Assembly (NCBI RefSeq): GCF_002050515.1
Contig: NZ_LTAY01000006.1
Span: forward strand, 35,580 to 99,579
DNA: 64,000 nucleotides
Direction of reading: 5' to 3'
Origin: Clostridium thermobutyricum DSM 4928
Lineage (GTDB): Bacteria; Bacillota; Clostridia; Clostridiales; Clostridiaceae
The position numbers and the translations under genes were made by a program. Positions 8,431 through 16,930 of this stretch are shown piece by piece. The notes under the pieces are model-generated. The model was not told the origin of the DNA and made no database searches. It saw only the letters and a program-made list of their open reading frames with translations. Positions within the stretch are counted from its first letter, which is position 1; the number at the start of each line of letters is the position of its first letter.

Positions 8431-9432
8431 TTAATTATTTTCACTAATTTCTTTTTTAATTTTTCCTATAACATCAGAACTGTAAAAAATTCTTGTTTGC
8501 TTTATAGCATTTTTAAAAGCCTTTCCATCTGAGCTTCCATGTGCTTTAATACAAATACCGTCTACTCCTAAGAAAGGCGCTCCTCCAACCTCTTTATAAT
8601 CAAATTTAACCTTTAATTTCTTAAATACAGGTTTTAAAAGCATAGCTCCCATTTTAGGCATAAATGAAGCACTCATTATACTATCTTTTATTATTCCTAA
8701 AAGATTTAAAGCTGCTCCCTCATATAATTTAAGAACTGTATTACCAACAAAACCATCACAAACAAGTACATCTGTTTCTCCACTTGGTATTTCTCTTGGT
8801 TCTACATTTCCTATAAAGTTTAAATGCTTTTCTTCTTTTAATAATTTATGAGTTTCTTTTGTTAATTCATTTCCTTTTTCTTCTTCTGCACCTATATTTA
8901 CAAGTCCAACAGTAGGTGATTTTTTATTAAATACACTTTCATAGTATATACTTCCCATATTGGCAAATTGAACTAAATAATTTGGCTTACAATCAACATT
9001 TGCTCCAGAATCTATAACCATAAAGCTTCCATTTCTTCCTGGCATAATAGGTGCTAAAGCTGGTCTTTCTACACCTTTAATTCTTCCTACTATTAAAGTA
9101 CATCCTGCTAAAAATGCTCCTGTACTTCCTGCTGATATAATAGCATCACATTCTCCACTTTTAACTAAATTTAATGCTTTAACTATACTTGAATCTTTTT
9201 TTCTTCTTAATGCCATTACTGGATGCTCATTTGTTCCTATAACTTCATTTGCATTAATTATTTTTATTTTATCTCCATTATAATTATTTTTATTCAGCTC
9301 TTCCCTTATCTTATCTTCAGGACCTGTAATATATACTTCTATATCATCATATATTTTTACAGCTTCTACTACTCCTTGAACAACTGCGCTTGGTGCGTGA
9401 TCTCCACCCATACCATCAATTGCTATTTTCAT
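8431..9432 (-). CDS. plsX: phosphate acyltransferase PlsX
   Basis: Converts acyl-ACP to acyl-phosphate for the PlsY step of phosphatidic acid synthesis. The protein has 333 residues and begins [15 protein letters not shown], the classic PlsX N-terminus. Internal motifs include [11 protein letters not shown] and VCDGFVGN. I start at ATG 9432 rather than 18 nt upstream because AAGGGGTG precedes it and the family motif begins there. It lies downstream of yceD-rpmF and upstream of acpP. A hairpin after rpmF may reduce read-through into plsX. Confidence 0.97.
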   Translation of the reverse strand: MKIAIDGMGGDHAPSAVVQGVVEAVKIYDDIEVYITGPEDKIREELNKNNYNGDKIKIINANEVIGTNEHPVMALRRKKDSSIVKALNLVKSGECDAIISAGSTGAFLAGCTLIVGRIKGVERPALAPIMPGRNGSFMVIDSGANVDCKPNYLVQFANMGSIYYESVFNKKSPTVGLVNIGAEEEKGNELTKETHKLLKEEKHLNFIGNVEPREIPSGETDVLVCDGFVGNTVLKLYEGAALNLLGIIKDSIMSASFMPKMGAMLLKPVFKKLKVKFDYKEVGGAPFLGVDGICIKAHGSSDGKAFKNAIKQTRIFYSSDVIGKIKKEISENN

Positions 9433-9510
9433 TTTTACACCCCTTTTCATTATAATTATAATATATATATTAATTTTAACTTTTTTTAAAATATTTCTCT
9501 ATATATAAAG

Positions 9511-9536
9511 AAAAGAAAGTCAAAAGACTTTCTTTT
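9511..9536 (-). terminator. hairpin at the end of rpmF
   Basis: Perfect 11-bp stem (AAAAGAAAGTC / GACTTTCTTTT) with a 4-nt loop, overlapping the last bases of the rpmF stop codon. AT-rich, so it is probably a partial terminator before plsX. Confidence 0.65.
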
Positions 9537-9717
9537 ATTCTGCTGAAGCTACTACTTCTTTACCTTTATAGAATCCACAGTTCTTGCAAACTCTGTGAGC
9601 AAGTTTCATTTCATGACATTGTGGACATTCAACTATTCCTGGTAAGCTCGCCTTAAAAGTTTGAGCTCTTCTTGAATCTCTTTTCGCTCTATATGTTTTT
9701 CTTGCTGGATTTCCCAT
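9535..9717 (-). CDS. rpmF: 50S ribosomal protein L32, zinc-binding form
   Basis: 60-aa ribosomal protein. It begins [18 protein letters not shown] and contains four cysteines as C31-x2-C34 and C44-x2-C47, the zinc-ribbon (C+) form of L32. It follows yceD with a 2-nt gap; yceD-rpmF is a widespread gene pair. The AGGAGGTGTAAGC before the start is strong. Confidence 0.97.
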   Translation of the reverse strand: MGNPARKTYRAKRDSRRAQTFKASLPGIVECPQCHEMKLAHRVCKNCGFYKGKEVVASAE

Positions 9718-9719
9718 GC

Positions 9720-10229
9720 TTACACCTCCTTATTTTCTAGTAGCGCCTTAAGTCCTGCAAATCTAACATCAATATTTCCTTCATCATTACAATTACATGA
9801 AGACTTGTTTAAGTTTTCTCCGCATGTTTGACATAAGCCTTTACAATTGCTACTACAAATTCTCTTAATAGGTAAGGTTGAAATTATTACACTTTCAACT
9901 ATTTCAGTGATATCTAATGTATCACCCTTTACAAATGTAACATCATCGTCTTCGATTGCATCATCATTTGTAAACCTTTCTTCTATATCAATATCTATTG
10001 GATAGATAAAGGTTTCTAAACATCTTGAACATACTAATTTTAGTACGGTTTTTATGTTTAAGTCAAGTAAAAGTTCTGTATTATTTGAAATAATCTTTCC
10101 ATTTACTAGAACTTTTTCAGTTGGAACTATCTCTTCACCTGAAAAAGTGAATTTATCCATATCAAAGCTATACTCTAAATCTTTACTTCTTTCTCTTTTA
10201 GAAATTAAATCTGAAAATAATACCTTCAT
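9720..10229 (-). CDS. yceD: YceD/DUF177 family protein
   Basis: 169-aa member of the DUF177/YceD (YlbN) family, which co-occurs with rpmF; in plants and E. coli it has been linked to 23S rRNA accumulation. The C-terminal half has the conserved cysteine pattern CSRC, then C-x3-C-x3-C-x2-C and CNC, suggesting metal binding. The start ATG 10229 lies behind AGGAGCTGAGATAT. It is the first gene of the unit driven by the promoter at 10335-10363. The molecular function remains poorly defined. Confidence 0.9.
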   Translation of the reverse strand: MKVLFSDLISKRERSKDLEYSFDMDKFTFSGEEIVPTEKVLVNGKIISNNTELLLDLNIKTVLKLVCSRCLETFIYPIDIDIEERFTNDDAIEDDDVTFVKGDTLDITEIVESVIISTLPIKRICSSNCKGLCQTCGENLNKSSCNCNDEGNIDVRFAGLKALLENKEV

Positions 10230-10295
10230 ATATCTCAGCTCCTACTTCTCTTATTAAAGCCTGTTAAAAAATAAACTATGTAAAAAGAATAAGTA

Positions 10296-10349
10296 GCCCC
10301 TTAACATAAGTTATTTTATAAACAAACACAACTTATTATATAAAGGGGC
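10296..10349 (-). terminator. hairpin after ackA that overlaps the yceD promoter
   Basis: In ackA RNA, GCCCCUU pairs with AAGGGGC, and inside that AUAAGUU pairs with AACUUAU, around a 17-nt loop. The sequence UACUUAUUCUUUUU follows. The 5' arm also contains the -10 box of the next promoter. Confidence 0.6.
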
Positions 10350-10363
10350 GTAATAAAAGTCAA
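10335..10363 (-). promoter_or_regulatory. sigma-A promoter for yceD-rpmF
   Basis: Minus strand: -35 TTGACT (10358-10363), an exact 17-bp spacer, and a perfect -10 TATAAT (10335-10340), about 100 nt upstream of yceD. Confidence 0.8.
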
Positions 10364-10384
10364 GATTTTTCGTGTTTTTTCTAT

Positions 10385-11578
10385 CTATTTTATTAATCCT
10401 AAAGTGTCTCTTGCTATAACTAATTCTTCATTAGTTGGAACAACATATACATCTACTTTTGAACTATCTTTAGATATTTTCTTTGTTACTCCATAAGTAT
10501 CATTTCTTTCTTCATCTAGTTCAATACCTAAATATTCTAATCCATTTAATATAGCTTTTCTATTTGGTACTGAGTTTTCTCCTAAACCAGCTGTAAATAC
10601 TATTACATCAACACCATTCATAGCTGCTATATAAGCTCCTATTTGCTTTTTAACTGAATATCTAAATACTTCTAAAGCTAAAGTCGCTCTTTCATTTCCT
10701 TTTTCTAATTGCTCTTGAAGATCTCTAAAATCTGAGCTTATTCCTGATAATCCTAAAACTCCTGATTTTTTATTTAAAATAGAATTTATCTCATCTACAG
10801 AATAACCAAGATCTGTTGCCATATAAAGAACAACTGCAGGATCTATGCTACCTGATCTTGTCCCCATAACTATTCCATCAAGAGGAGTGAATCCCATACT
10901 AGTGTCTATGCATTCTCCATTTTTAATAGCTGCAAGAGATGCTCCATTTCCTAAATGACAAGTTATTATTTTTAAATCTTTTATATCTTTTCCCATAGCT
11001 TTTGCAACTTCACCTGAAACATATCTATGTGAAGTTCCATGGAATCCATATTTTCTTATTCCATGCTTTTCATACATTTCATATGGAATTGCATACATGT
11101 AAGCTTTTTCTGGCATTGTTTGATGGAAAGCAGTATCAAATACAGCTACCATAGGAATATTTGGCATTAATGCTTTACATGCATTTATTCCAACTATATT
11201 TGGTGGATTGTGTAATGGAGCTAATTTAACACAATCTTCTAATTCTTTCATTACATTTTCATCTATTATTACAGATTGTGAGTATTTTTCTCCTCCATGA
11301 ACAACTCTATGCCCAACAGCATTAATTTCATCCATTGATTTGATTACTCCATGCTTTTCATCTACAAGAGCATCTAAAACTAATTTTATGGCAAATTTAT
11401 GATTTTCCATTGGAGTTTCTATAATATATTTATCTCTACCTTCAACTTTTTGAGTTAATATAGAACCTTGTATTCCTATTCTTTCCACTAATCCATGTGC
11501 TAACACTTTTTCATTGCTCATATCAATTAATTGATATTTTAATGATGAGCTACCACAGTTAATTACTAAAATTTTCAT
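10385..11578 (-). CDS. ackA: acetate kinase
   Basis: Converts acetyl phosphate and ADP to acetate and ATP, the energy-yielding last step of acetate fermentation. The length of 397 residues is typical. It begins [18 protein letters not shown]. Family motifs visible include [20 protein letters not shown] and HLGNGAS. ATG 11578 follows GGGAAGGCTGAGT. It lies 66 nt downstream of pta, the usual pta-ackA pair, and shares the pta promoter. Confidence 0.98.
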   Translation of the reverse strand: MKILVINCGSSSLKYQLIDMSNEKVLAHGLVERIGIQGSILTQKVEGRDKYIIETPMENHKFAIKLVLDALVDEKHGVIKSMDEINAVGHRVVHGGEKYSQSVIIDENVMKELEDCVKLAPLHNPPNIVGINACKALMPNIPMVAVFDTAFHQTMPEKAYMYAIPYEMYEKHGIRKYGFHGTSHRYVSGEVAKAMGKDIKDLKIITCHLGNGASLAAIKNGECIDTSMGFTPLDGIVMGTRSGSIDPAVVLYMATDLGYSVDEINSILNKKSGVLGLSGISSDFRDLQEQLEKGNERATLALEVFRYSVKKQIGAYIAAMNGVDVIVFTAGLGENSVPNRKAILNGLEYLGIELDEERNDTYGVTKKISKDSSKVDVYVVPTNEELVIARDTLGLIK

Positions 11579-11644
11579 ACTCAGCCTTCCCTTCTGTATT
11601 TTTCAATATGCTAAAACATATTTATATTTTTTGCATTATATGTT

Positions 11645-12643
11645 TTATTTTGATTGTGCTTGAACAGCAGTTAATGCAACAACATTAACTATGTCATCTG
11701 AACTACATCCTCTTGATAAGTCATTTATTGGCTTAGCAAATCCTTGACATACTGGTCCAATAGCTTCTGCATTTGCAAATCTTTGAACTAATTTATATCC
11801 TATATTTCCTGCTTGTAAGTCTGGGAATACTAAAACATTAGCTTTTCCAGCTACTTTACTATTTGGCGCTTTTTGATCTGCTACTTTTTGCACAATTGCA
11901 GCATCTAATTGTAATTCTCCATCTATTTGTAAATCTGGTCTTAATTCTTTTGCTTTTTCAGTTGCAGTTCTAACTTTATCTACTAATTCATGATCAGCAC
12001 TTCCCATTGTTGAGAATGAAAGCATTGCTACTCTTGGATCCATCTTACAAAGATTTTTAGCTGTTTCAGCTGTAGCTATTGCTATTGCTGCAAGTTGATC
12101 TGCATTAGGATTTGGGTTAACAGCACAGTCTGAGAATAATAGCATTCCCTCTTCTCCATATTTTGATCCAGGTACAAGCATTATAAAGAAACTTGATACT
12201 ACTGAAACTCCTGGTGCTGTTTTAATTATTTGAAGTCCTGGTCTTAAAAGATCACCTGTTGTATGAACGGCACCTGAAACCATACCATCTGCATCATCTT
12301 GTTTAACCATCATAGTTGCAAAATAAAGAGGATCTCTAACTATTTTTTCAGCTTTTTCTAAAGTCATCCCTTTATTTTTTCTTAATTCATAAAATTGATT
12401 AATATAAGCTTCTAGCTTTGGTGATGTTTCTGGATCTATTATCTCTACTCCCTTTAAATCAACACCTTGCTCTTTTGAAGCTTTTAATATACTGTCTTTA
12501 TTTCCTACTAATATTGGAAGAGCTAAACCTTCTTCCACTATTTTTTGAGCTGCTACAATAGTTCTTTCTTCGTCTCCTTCTGGAAGAACTATTTTCTTTT
12601 TATCAGCTTTGGCAGCTTCCCAAATTTTATTCATAAGTTCCAT
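11645..12643 (-). CDS. pta: phosphate acetyltransferase
   Basis: Converts acetyl-CoA and phosphate to acetyl phosphate, feeding AckA. The protein has 332 residues, the short single-domain form without the DRTGG/P-loop N-terminal extension of E. coli Pta. Visible motifs include KIVLPEGDEERT near the start, GMVSGAVHTTGD and ADHELVDKV. I chose ATG 12643, 8 nt after AGGAG, rather than the earlier in-frame codons that lie within or before the RBS. Cytosolic. First gene of the pta-ackA unit. Confidence 0.97.
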   Translation of the reverse strand: MELMNKIWEAAKADKKKIVLPEGDEERTIVAAQKIVEEGLALPILVGNKDSILKASKEQGVDLKGVEIIDPETSPKLEAYINQFYELRKNKGMTLEKAEKIVRDPLYFATMMVKQDDADGMVSGAVHTTGDLLRPGLQIIKTAPGVSVVSSFFIMLVPGSKYGEEGMLLFSDCAVNPNPNADQLAAIAIATAETAKNLCKMDPRVAMLSFSTMGSADHELVDKVRTATEKAKELRPDLQIDGELQLDAAIVQKVADQKAPNSKVAGKANVLVFPDLQAGNIGYKLVQRFANAEAIGPVCQGFAKPINDLSRGCSSDDIVNVVALTAVQAQSK

Positions 12644-12685
12644 GTTCATTTCTCCTTTCAAGATACGATAGTATCCTTATTTAAT

Positions 12686-12715
12686 ACTATACTCCTATTT
12701 AAGAGTATTTTTCAA
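12686..12715 (-). promoter_or_regulatory. sigma-A-type promoter for pta-ackA
   Basis: Minus strand: -35 TTGAAA (12710-12715), an 18-bp spacer, and -10 TATAGT (12686-12691). A small GATAC/GTATC inverted repeat follows near the likely start point. Confidence 0.6.
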
Positions 12716-12859
12716 CATAAATTCTTCAATTTTACTATGTTTTAATTGAAGTCATTAGATTTAAAATACTAAGAATTTTCTGAATATTTGTCTTCACTTA
12801 TTATATTATCTATTTTATGTTATACTAAATTTAATAATTTTTAAGAAAGGATATTTTTT

Positions 12860-14065
12860 ATGATGAATGTTACAGGAATAATTACAGAATATAATCCATT
12901 TCACAAAGGACATGCTTTTCATTTAGAAAATGCTAAAAAAGATACTAATTCAACACATATAATTTGTATTATGAGCGGAAATTTTATGCAACGCGGAACT
13001 CCATCTATGATTGATAAATGGAATAGAGCTAAAATGGCAGTTTTAAATGGTGTAGATTTAGTAATTGAATTACCAACTTTCTTTTCTTTATCTTCTGCTG
13101 AAAATTTTGCATTTGGTGCAGTTAATATACTTAATAAAACTAATATAGTAAACTCTTTGTATTTTGGAAGTGAACACGGAAATATAACTGATTTAAAAAA
13201 AATATCTGAAATTTTAGTAGATGAGCCTTTAACTTACAAAGAAAATTTAAAGAAAAATTTAGAGCTTGGACTTCCTTTTCATAAAGCACGTGAAAAATCC
13301 ATAATCAATGAATTTAATGATCCTTATTTAGAAAAAATACTATCTAATTCTAACAATATATTAGGTATTGAATATATAAAAGCTTTAAAAAGATTAAATA
13401 GCAGAATAACTCCTGTAACTTTAACTAGAGTTGGCTCTAATTATAATGATAAAAATTTATCTTCTTCATTTTCATCTGCTACATCTATTAGAGAGGAATT
13501 TTTTAAAAGTAATTCTATATATTCAATAGAAAATTCTCTTCCTATAGAATCTTTTAATGTAATAAAAGAATTAAAAAATTCTAATTATTCTTTTGCTAAT
13601 GAAGAATCAATTTTTGAATTTCTAAAATACAAACTGCTTATTTGTAACGAAGATTTTTCTAATCTACCTGATATTGGTGAGGGACTAGAAAATAAAATCT
13701 TAAAAGAAATTTGTAATTCAAATTCTTTTAAAGATTTAATTGAAAAGGTAAAAAGTAAAAGATATGCTTATACAAGAATTTCAAGAATTCTTTGTCAAAT
13801 ATTTATTTCACTTAATAATTATGATTTAGATAAATTAAAAGATGATGCTACTTACATAAGACCCTTAGCATTTAATTTAAAAGGAGCTGAACTTTTAAAA
13901 AAAATAAAAAAAGAATCTGATATAGACATTTATACTAAACTTCCAAAAAAAATAAGCAATACTTCTTTAAACTTAGATATTACAGCTACCAAAGCATATT
14001 CACTTATAAATAAATCTATAGACCCTTTATCAGATTACAAAACTTCTCCATTTATAATTAAATAA
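12860..14065 (+). CDS. tmcAL: tRNA(Met) cytidine acetate ligase TmcAL (YlbM)
   Basis: Acetylates the wobble cytidine of elongator tRNA-Met using acetate and ATP, by established knowledge of the TmcAL/DUF795 family. The N-terminal nucleotidyltransferase motif is GIITEYNPFHKGH, with the HxGH signature at residues 15-18, then IMSGNFMQRG. Length is 401 aa. Two tandem ATGs are possible (12860 and 12863). The AGAAAGGA box gives 8-nt spacing to the first, while homologues fit the second. It is divergent from pta and followed by ylbJ, as in the B. subtilis ylb cluster. Its use of acetate fits the neighbouring pta-ackA, but that is inference. Confidence 0.92.
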   Translation: MMNVTGIITEYNPFHKGHAFHLENAKKDTNSTHIICIMSGNFMQRGTPSMIDKWNRAKMAVLNGVDLVIELPTFFSLSSAENFAFGAVNILNKTNIVNSLYFGSEHGNITDLKKISEILVDEPLTYKENLKKNLELGLPFHKAREKSIINEFNDPYLEKILSNSNNILGIEYIKALKRLNSRITPVTLTRVGSNYNDKNLSSSFSSATSIREEFFKSNSIYSIENSLPIESFNVIKELKNSNYSFANEESIFEFLKYKLLICNEDFSNLPDIGEGLENKILKEICNSNSFKDLIEKVKSKRYAYTRISRILCQIFISLNNYDLDKLKDDATYIRPLAFNLKGAELLKKIKKESDIDIYTKLPKKISNTSLNLDITATKAYSLINKSIDPLSDYKTSPFIIK

Positions 14066-14125
14066 TAAATAGTAATATAAAGCATGTCTATAGTCATATA
14101 AATACTAATGATTGGAGTGATTTTA

Positions 14126-15286
14126 ATGATTAGTATTTTTATTTTAGCCATGCTTATTTTTATATTTATTTTTATAATTTTGAAAAAACTTAACATAGAG
14201 AAAGATATTTATATTTGTTTTTTCATCACACTATTTACTGTTTTATTTTTTATTAATATGGATTTATCTTTAAATTCAATAAAACTTGGATTAGAATTAT
14301 GCTTTAACTCTATAATTCCTAGTATTTTTTCTTTTTCTTTAATATGTAATTTACTTATTATTTTTAACGGAATAGAAATTTATTCTAAGATACTTGGCCC
14401 AATTATTTGTAAGCCTTTTAGATTAAGCTTAAATTGTTCATTTGTATTAGTTTCTAGTTTTTTATGTGGGTATCCTTTAGGAGCTAAATATGCAAGTGAT
14501 GCTTATGAAAATAATCTTATATCTTTAGAGGAATACAAAAGAATTTTAAATATAGCTTCTAATTCAGGCCCTGTATTTATTCTTGGAGTTTTAGGCTTAT
14601 CACTTTTAGGAGATATAAAATATGGATATGTTATTATTTTATCTACATTAATTTCTATATTTTTTATTTCTCTTATAATTAAACCTGCTAAAAATACAAT
14701 AAAATCTGATTTTAATAAAAATAAAGCAATCCCTAAAATAGGAATTGCTTTACAATATGCAATTGAAAATGCAATAAAAACTACTTTAAACGTTTGTGGT
14801 TATGTAATAGCATTTTCTTTAATAATAACTATATTAAAAAATTTACAATTCATCCAATTATTTTTCAATAATATAGAAAACTTTTTTTCACTACCTAAAC
14901 AATCTCTTTATGGATTATTTTTAGGAAGTATTGAACTTACAAATGGATGTAACTTAATAGCAAATACTGAGCTTTCATTACATTTAAAAATTTCTATTAT
15001 AAGCTTTTTTTGTGCATTTGGAGGAATGTCTGTCATATTCCAAACAAGTTCCTTTTTTAAATCAAATAAAATTTCTATATTAAAATATGCCTTTTTTAAG
15101 CTTGTCCAAGGAATAATAGCTTTTATAGCAGCTTATATCCTATCAATAGTATTTTTTAATGATATATCAGCTTCTTCAATAAAACATACTTATTTTAACA
15201 GTAATTATTTATTTATTATTTTATTATTAATATTACTTTTACCATTTGTACTAAATAAACTTTTTAAATTATTTAAAACTTCTTAA
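14126..15286 (+). CDS. ylbJ: sporulation integral membrane protein YlbJ
   Basis: 386-aa polytopic membrane protein with about eight hydrophobic segments and the conserved FLCGYPLGAKYASDAYEN loop typical of YlbJ, a nucleoside-recognition/Gate-domain family protein. In B. subtilis YlbJ is under sigma-E and needed for proper spore coat or envelope. The start ATG 14126 is chosen because TTGGAGTG precedes it; an upstream in-frame ATG at 14108 lacks an RBS. The 3' end overlaps the convergent coiled-coil gene by 18 nt. The transported substrate, if any, is unknown. Confidence 0.88.
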   Translation: MISIFILAMLIFIFIFIILKKLNIEKDIYICFFITLFTVLFFINMDLSLNSIKLGLELCFNSIIPSIFSFSLICNLLIIFNGIEIYSKILGPIICKPFRLSLNCSFVLVSSFLCGYPLGAKYASDAYENNLISLEEYKRILNIASNSGPVFILGVLGLSLLGDIKYGYVIILSTLISIFFISLIIKPAKNTIKSDFNKNKAIPKIGIALQYAIENAIKTTLNVCGYVIAFSLIITILKNLQFIQLFFNNIENFFSLPKQSLYGLFLGSIELTNGCNLIANTELSLHLKISIISFFCAFGGMSVIFQTSSFFKSNKISILKYAFFKLVQGIIAFIAAYILSIVFFNDISASSIKHTYFNSNYLFIILLLILLLPFVLNKLFKLFKTS

Positions 15287-15805
15287 TTCTTTTATATTTT
15301 CTTTAATAGTGGAGCATGCACCAGATAAGTTATCATCAATTTCCATAGCGGCTCTTTCAAAGCTAGCTTGAAGTGACTTTATAAGCTCCACTTTTTTCTT
15401 TTCTAATTCTTTATCTAAATCAGTTAATACTTCATCTGAATAATCTCTTGAGCCTATTCTTATAGTTTTAGCCTCTCTCTTAGCTGCTCCAAGTATTTCC
15501 TGCGCTCTTAGTTTAGCATCTTGAACAATATCATGATTTTCTATATTTTGTCTCTTTATCATTTCTGTTTGTTCTTTCATACTTTCTAAATCTCTTTTAG
15601 CTTCGCTTAAAATTCTATCTTTTTCATCATTTATCCATCTAGCTTTTTTAAATTCTTCTGGAAAATAATTGATAATTTCATCTATTGTATCATGAATTTC
15701 TCTTCTATCTACCATAACTTTTCCACTCATAGGAACCTTTGGAGCTCTATCTATAGTGTCTTGAAGGAATTCTAAAAGTTCTAATACACTAACATCTTTA
15801 GCCAT
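15269..15805 (-). CDS. uncharacterised coiled-coil protein (often labelled ATPase in clostridia)
   Basis: 178-aa, highly charged protein rich in Lys, Glu and Arg, predicted to be mostly helical with a coiled coil from about residue 55 to 150. No Walker motif is visible, so the common database label ATPase is not supported by the sequence. The pattern of charged heptads with a short N-terminal segment recalls DivIVA-like or V-ATPase subunit E/H-like rods, but the similarity is loose. GAGGTGGATTAA precedes ATG 15805. It is followed at 12 nt upstream by coaD, so they share a transcript. The convergent 3' end overlaps ylbJ. Function unknown. Confidence 0.75.
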   Translation of the reverse strand: MAKDVSVLELLEFLQDTIDRAPKVPMSGKVMVDRREIHDTIDEIINYFPEEFKKARWINDEKDRILSEAKRDLESMKEQTEMIKRQNIENHDIVQDAKLRAQEILGAAKREAKTIRIGSRDYSDEVLTDLDKELEKKKVELIKSLQASFERAAMEIDDNLSGACSTIKENIKELRSFK

Positions 15806-15816
15806 TTAATCCACCT

Positions 15817-16299
15817 CTATTTACATCTCATTTTTTTCTCTATATCATCTTTAATAGAATCAGGAACCATACCATCTATTTCTCCACCAAATCTACATAT
15901 TTGTTTTACAGCTGAAGAACTTATATAAGATTTTTCACTTTCACTTATCATGAATATAGTTTCAACATCCTTATTTAGCTTTTTATTTATTTTATCCATA
16001 GTATTTTCATATTCAAAATCTGTACTATTCCTTAACCCCTTTAGAATAACATTAATTTCTTTTTCTTTTAGTAAATCAACAAGAAGTCCATCAAAGTCTA
16101 TAACCTCTATTCCTTCTATATCTTTTGTAGCTTTAAGAATTAACTCTTTTCTTTCTTCTATAGAAAAAAGTCCTTTCTTATCTACATTCACTAAAATAGC
16201 TACAATAACTTTATCAAATATCTTTGTTCCTCTTTTTATTATATCTAAATGTCCATTTGTAATTGGATCAAAGCTACCTGGATAAACAGCAATCTTCAT
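15817..16299 (-). CDS. coaD: pantetheine-phosphate adenylyltransferase
   Basis: Fourth step of coenzyme A synthesis: 4'-phosphopantetheine plus ATP to dephospho-CoA. The protein has 160 residues, normal for CoaD. The nucleotidyltransferase motif PGSFDPITNGHLD is near the N-terminus (T14-x2-H17), and the ISSSAVKQ segment near the C-terminus matches the ISSTxIR motif. ATG 16299 follows GAGGTGGAATAGAT. It is 2 nt downstream of rsmD, matching the B. subtilis ylbH-coaD pair. Confidence 0.97.
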   Translation of the reverse strand: MKIAVYPGSFDPITNGHLDIIKRGTKIFDKVIVAILVNVDKKGLFSIEERKELILKATKDIEGIEVIDFDGLLVDLLKEKEINVILKGLRNSTDFEYENTMDKINKKLNKDVETIFMISESEKSYISSSAVKQICRFGGEIDGMVPDSIKDDIEKKMRCK

Positions 16300-16301
16300 A
16301 T

Positions 16302-16862
16302 CTATTCCACCTCATCGAATTTATAAAAACAAACTGTTGTATTACCATACTTTTTACTTCTAACTAGATTTATTTTTCCATATCCTTTATATATCTCTTC
16401 CATAGAATCTATTTTAGTTACTATAATTCCATCTTCATCTAACATATCATTTTCAAATATTATTTTTATTGCCTCTGGAATCATTTCTCTACAATATGGC
16501 GGATCTATAAATATAAGATCAAATTTTTTTTCTTTTTTAGCTAACATTTTTAAAACTGCATAAGAATCCATATTGTAAGTTTTACATATATCTTCAAACT
16601 TAAGATTCTCTACATTTTTCTTTAATATAGGATAAGTTTGAGGACTTTTATCTATTAAATGAACTTCCTTAGCACCTCTACTTGCTGCTTCTAAACCTAA
16701 ACTTCCTGTTCCTGAAAATACATCTAAAACTAAAGCATTTGGAATATATCCCTGAACTATACTAAACATAGCCTCTTTTACTCTATCTAATGTTGGTCTT
16801 GTTTCATATGTTTCTGGGGACAATATTTTACGCCCTCTTGCCTTACCTGCTATTATTCTCAC
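16302..16862 (-). CDS. rsmD: 16S rRNA (guanine966-N2)-methyltransferase RsmD
   Basis: SAM-dependent methyltransferase acting on G966 (E. coli numbering) of 16S rRNA in the small subunit. It begins MRIIAGKARGRKI, has the SAM-binding LDVFSGTGSLGLEA loop, and the catalytic DPPY motif of N-methyltransferases. Length is 186 aa. The start is GTG (16862) after AAGGAGGAAATAAA. A promoter lies at 16895-16923. It forms an operon with coaD and the coiled-coil gene. Confidence 0.95.
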   Translation of the reverse strand: MRIIAGKARGRKILSPETYETRPTLDRVKEAMFSIVQGYIPNALVLDVFSGTGSLGLEAASRGAKEVHLIDKSPQTYPILKKNVENLKFEDICKTYNMDSYAVLKMLAKKEKKFDLIFIDPPYCREMIPEAIKIIFENDMLDEDGIIVTKIDSMEEIYKGYGKINLVRSKKYGNTTVCFYKFDEVE

Positions 16863-16894
16863 TTTATTTCCTCCTTAGAGTTTTATTACATAAT

Positions 16895-16923
16895 ATTCTA
16901 CCACATTCACTGTTTTTATACAA
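16895..16923 (-). promoter_or_regulatory. extended -10 promoter for rsmD-coaD
   Basis: Minus strand: -35 TTGTAT (16918-16923), a 17-bp spacer, and -10 TAGAAT (16895-16900) with an upstream TGG giving an extended -10. It sits between the recG stop and the rsmD start. Confidence 0.6.
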
Positions 16924-16930
16924 TTTCATA

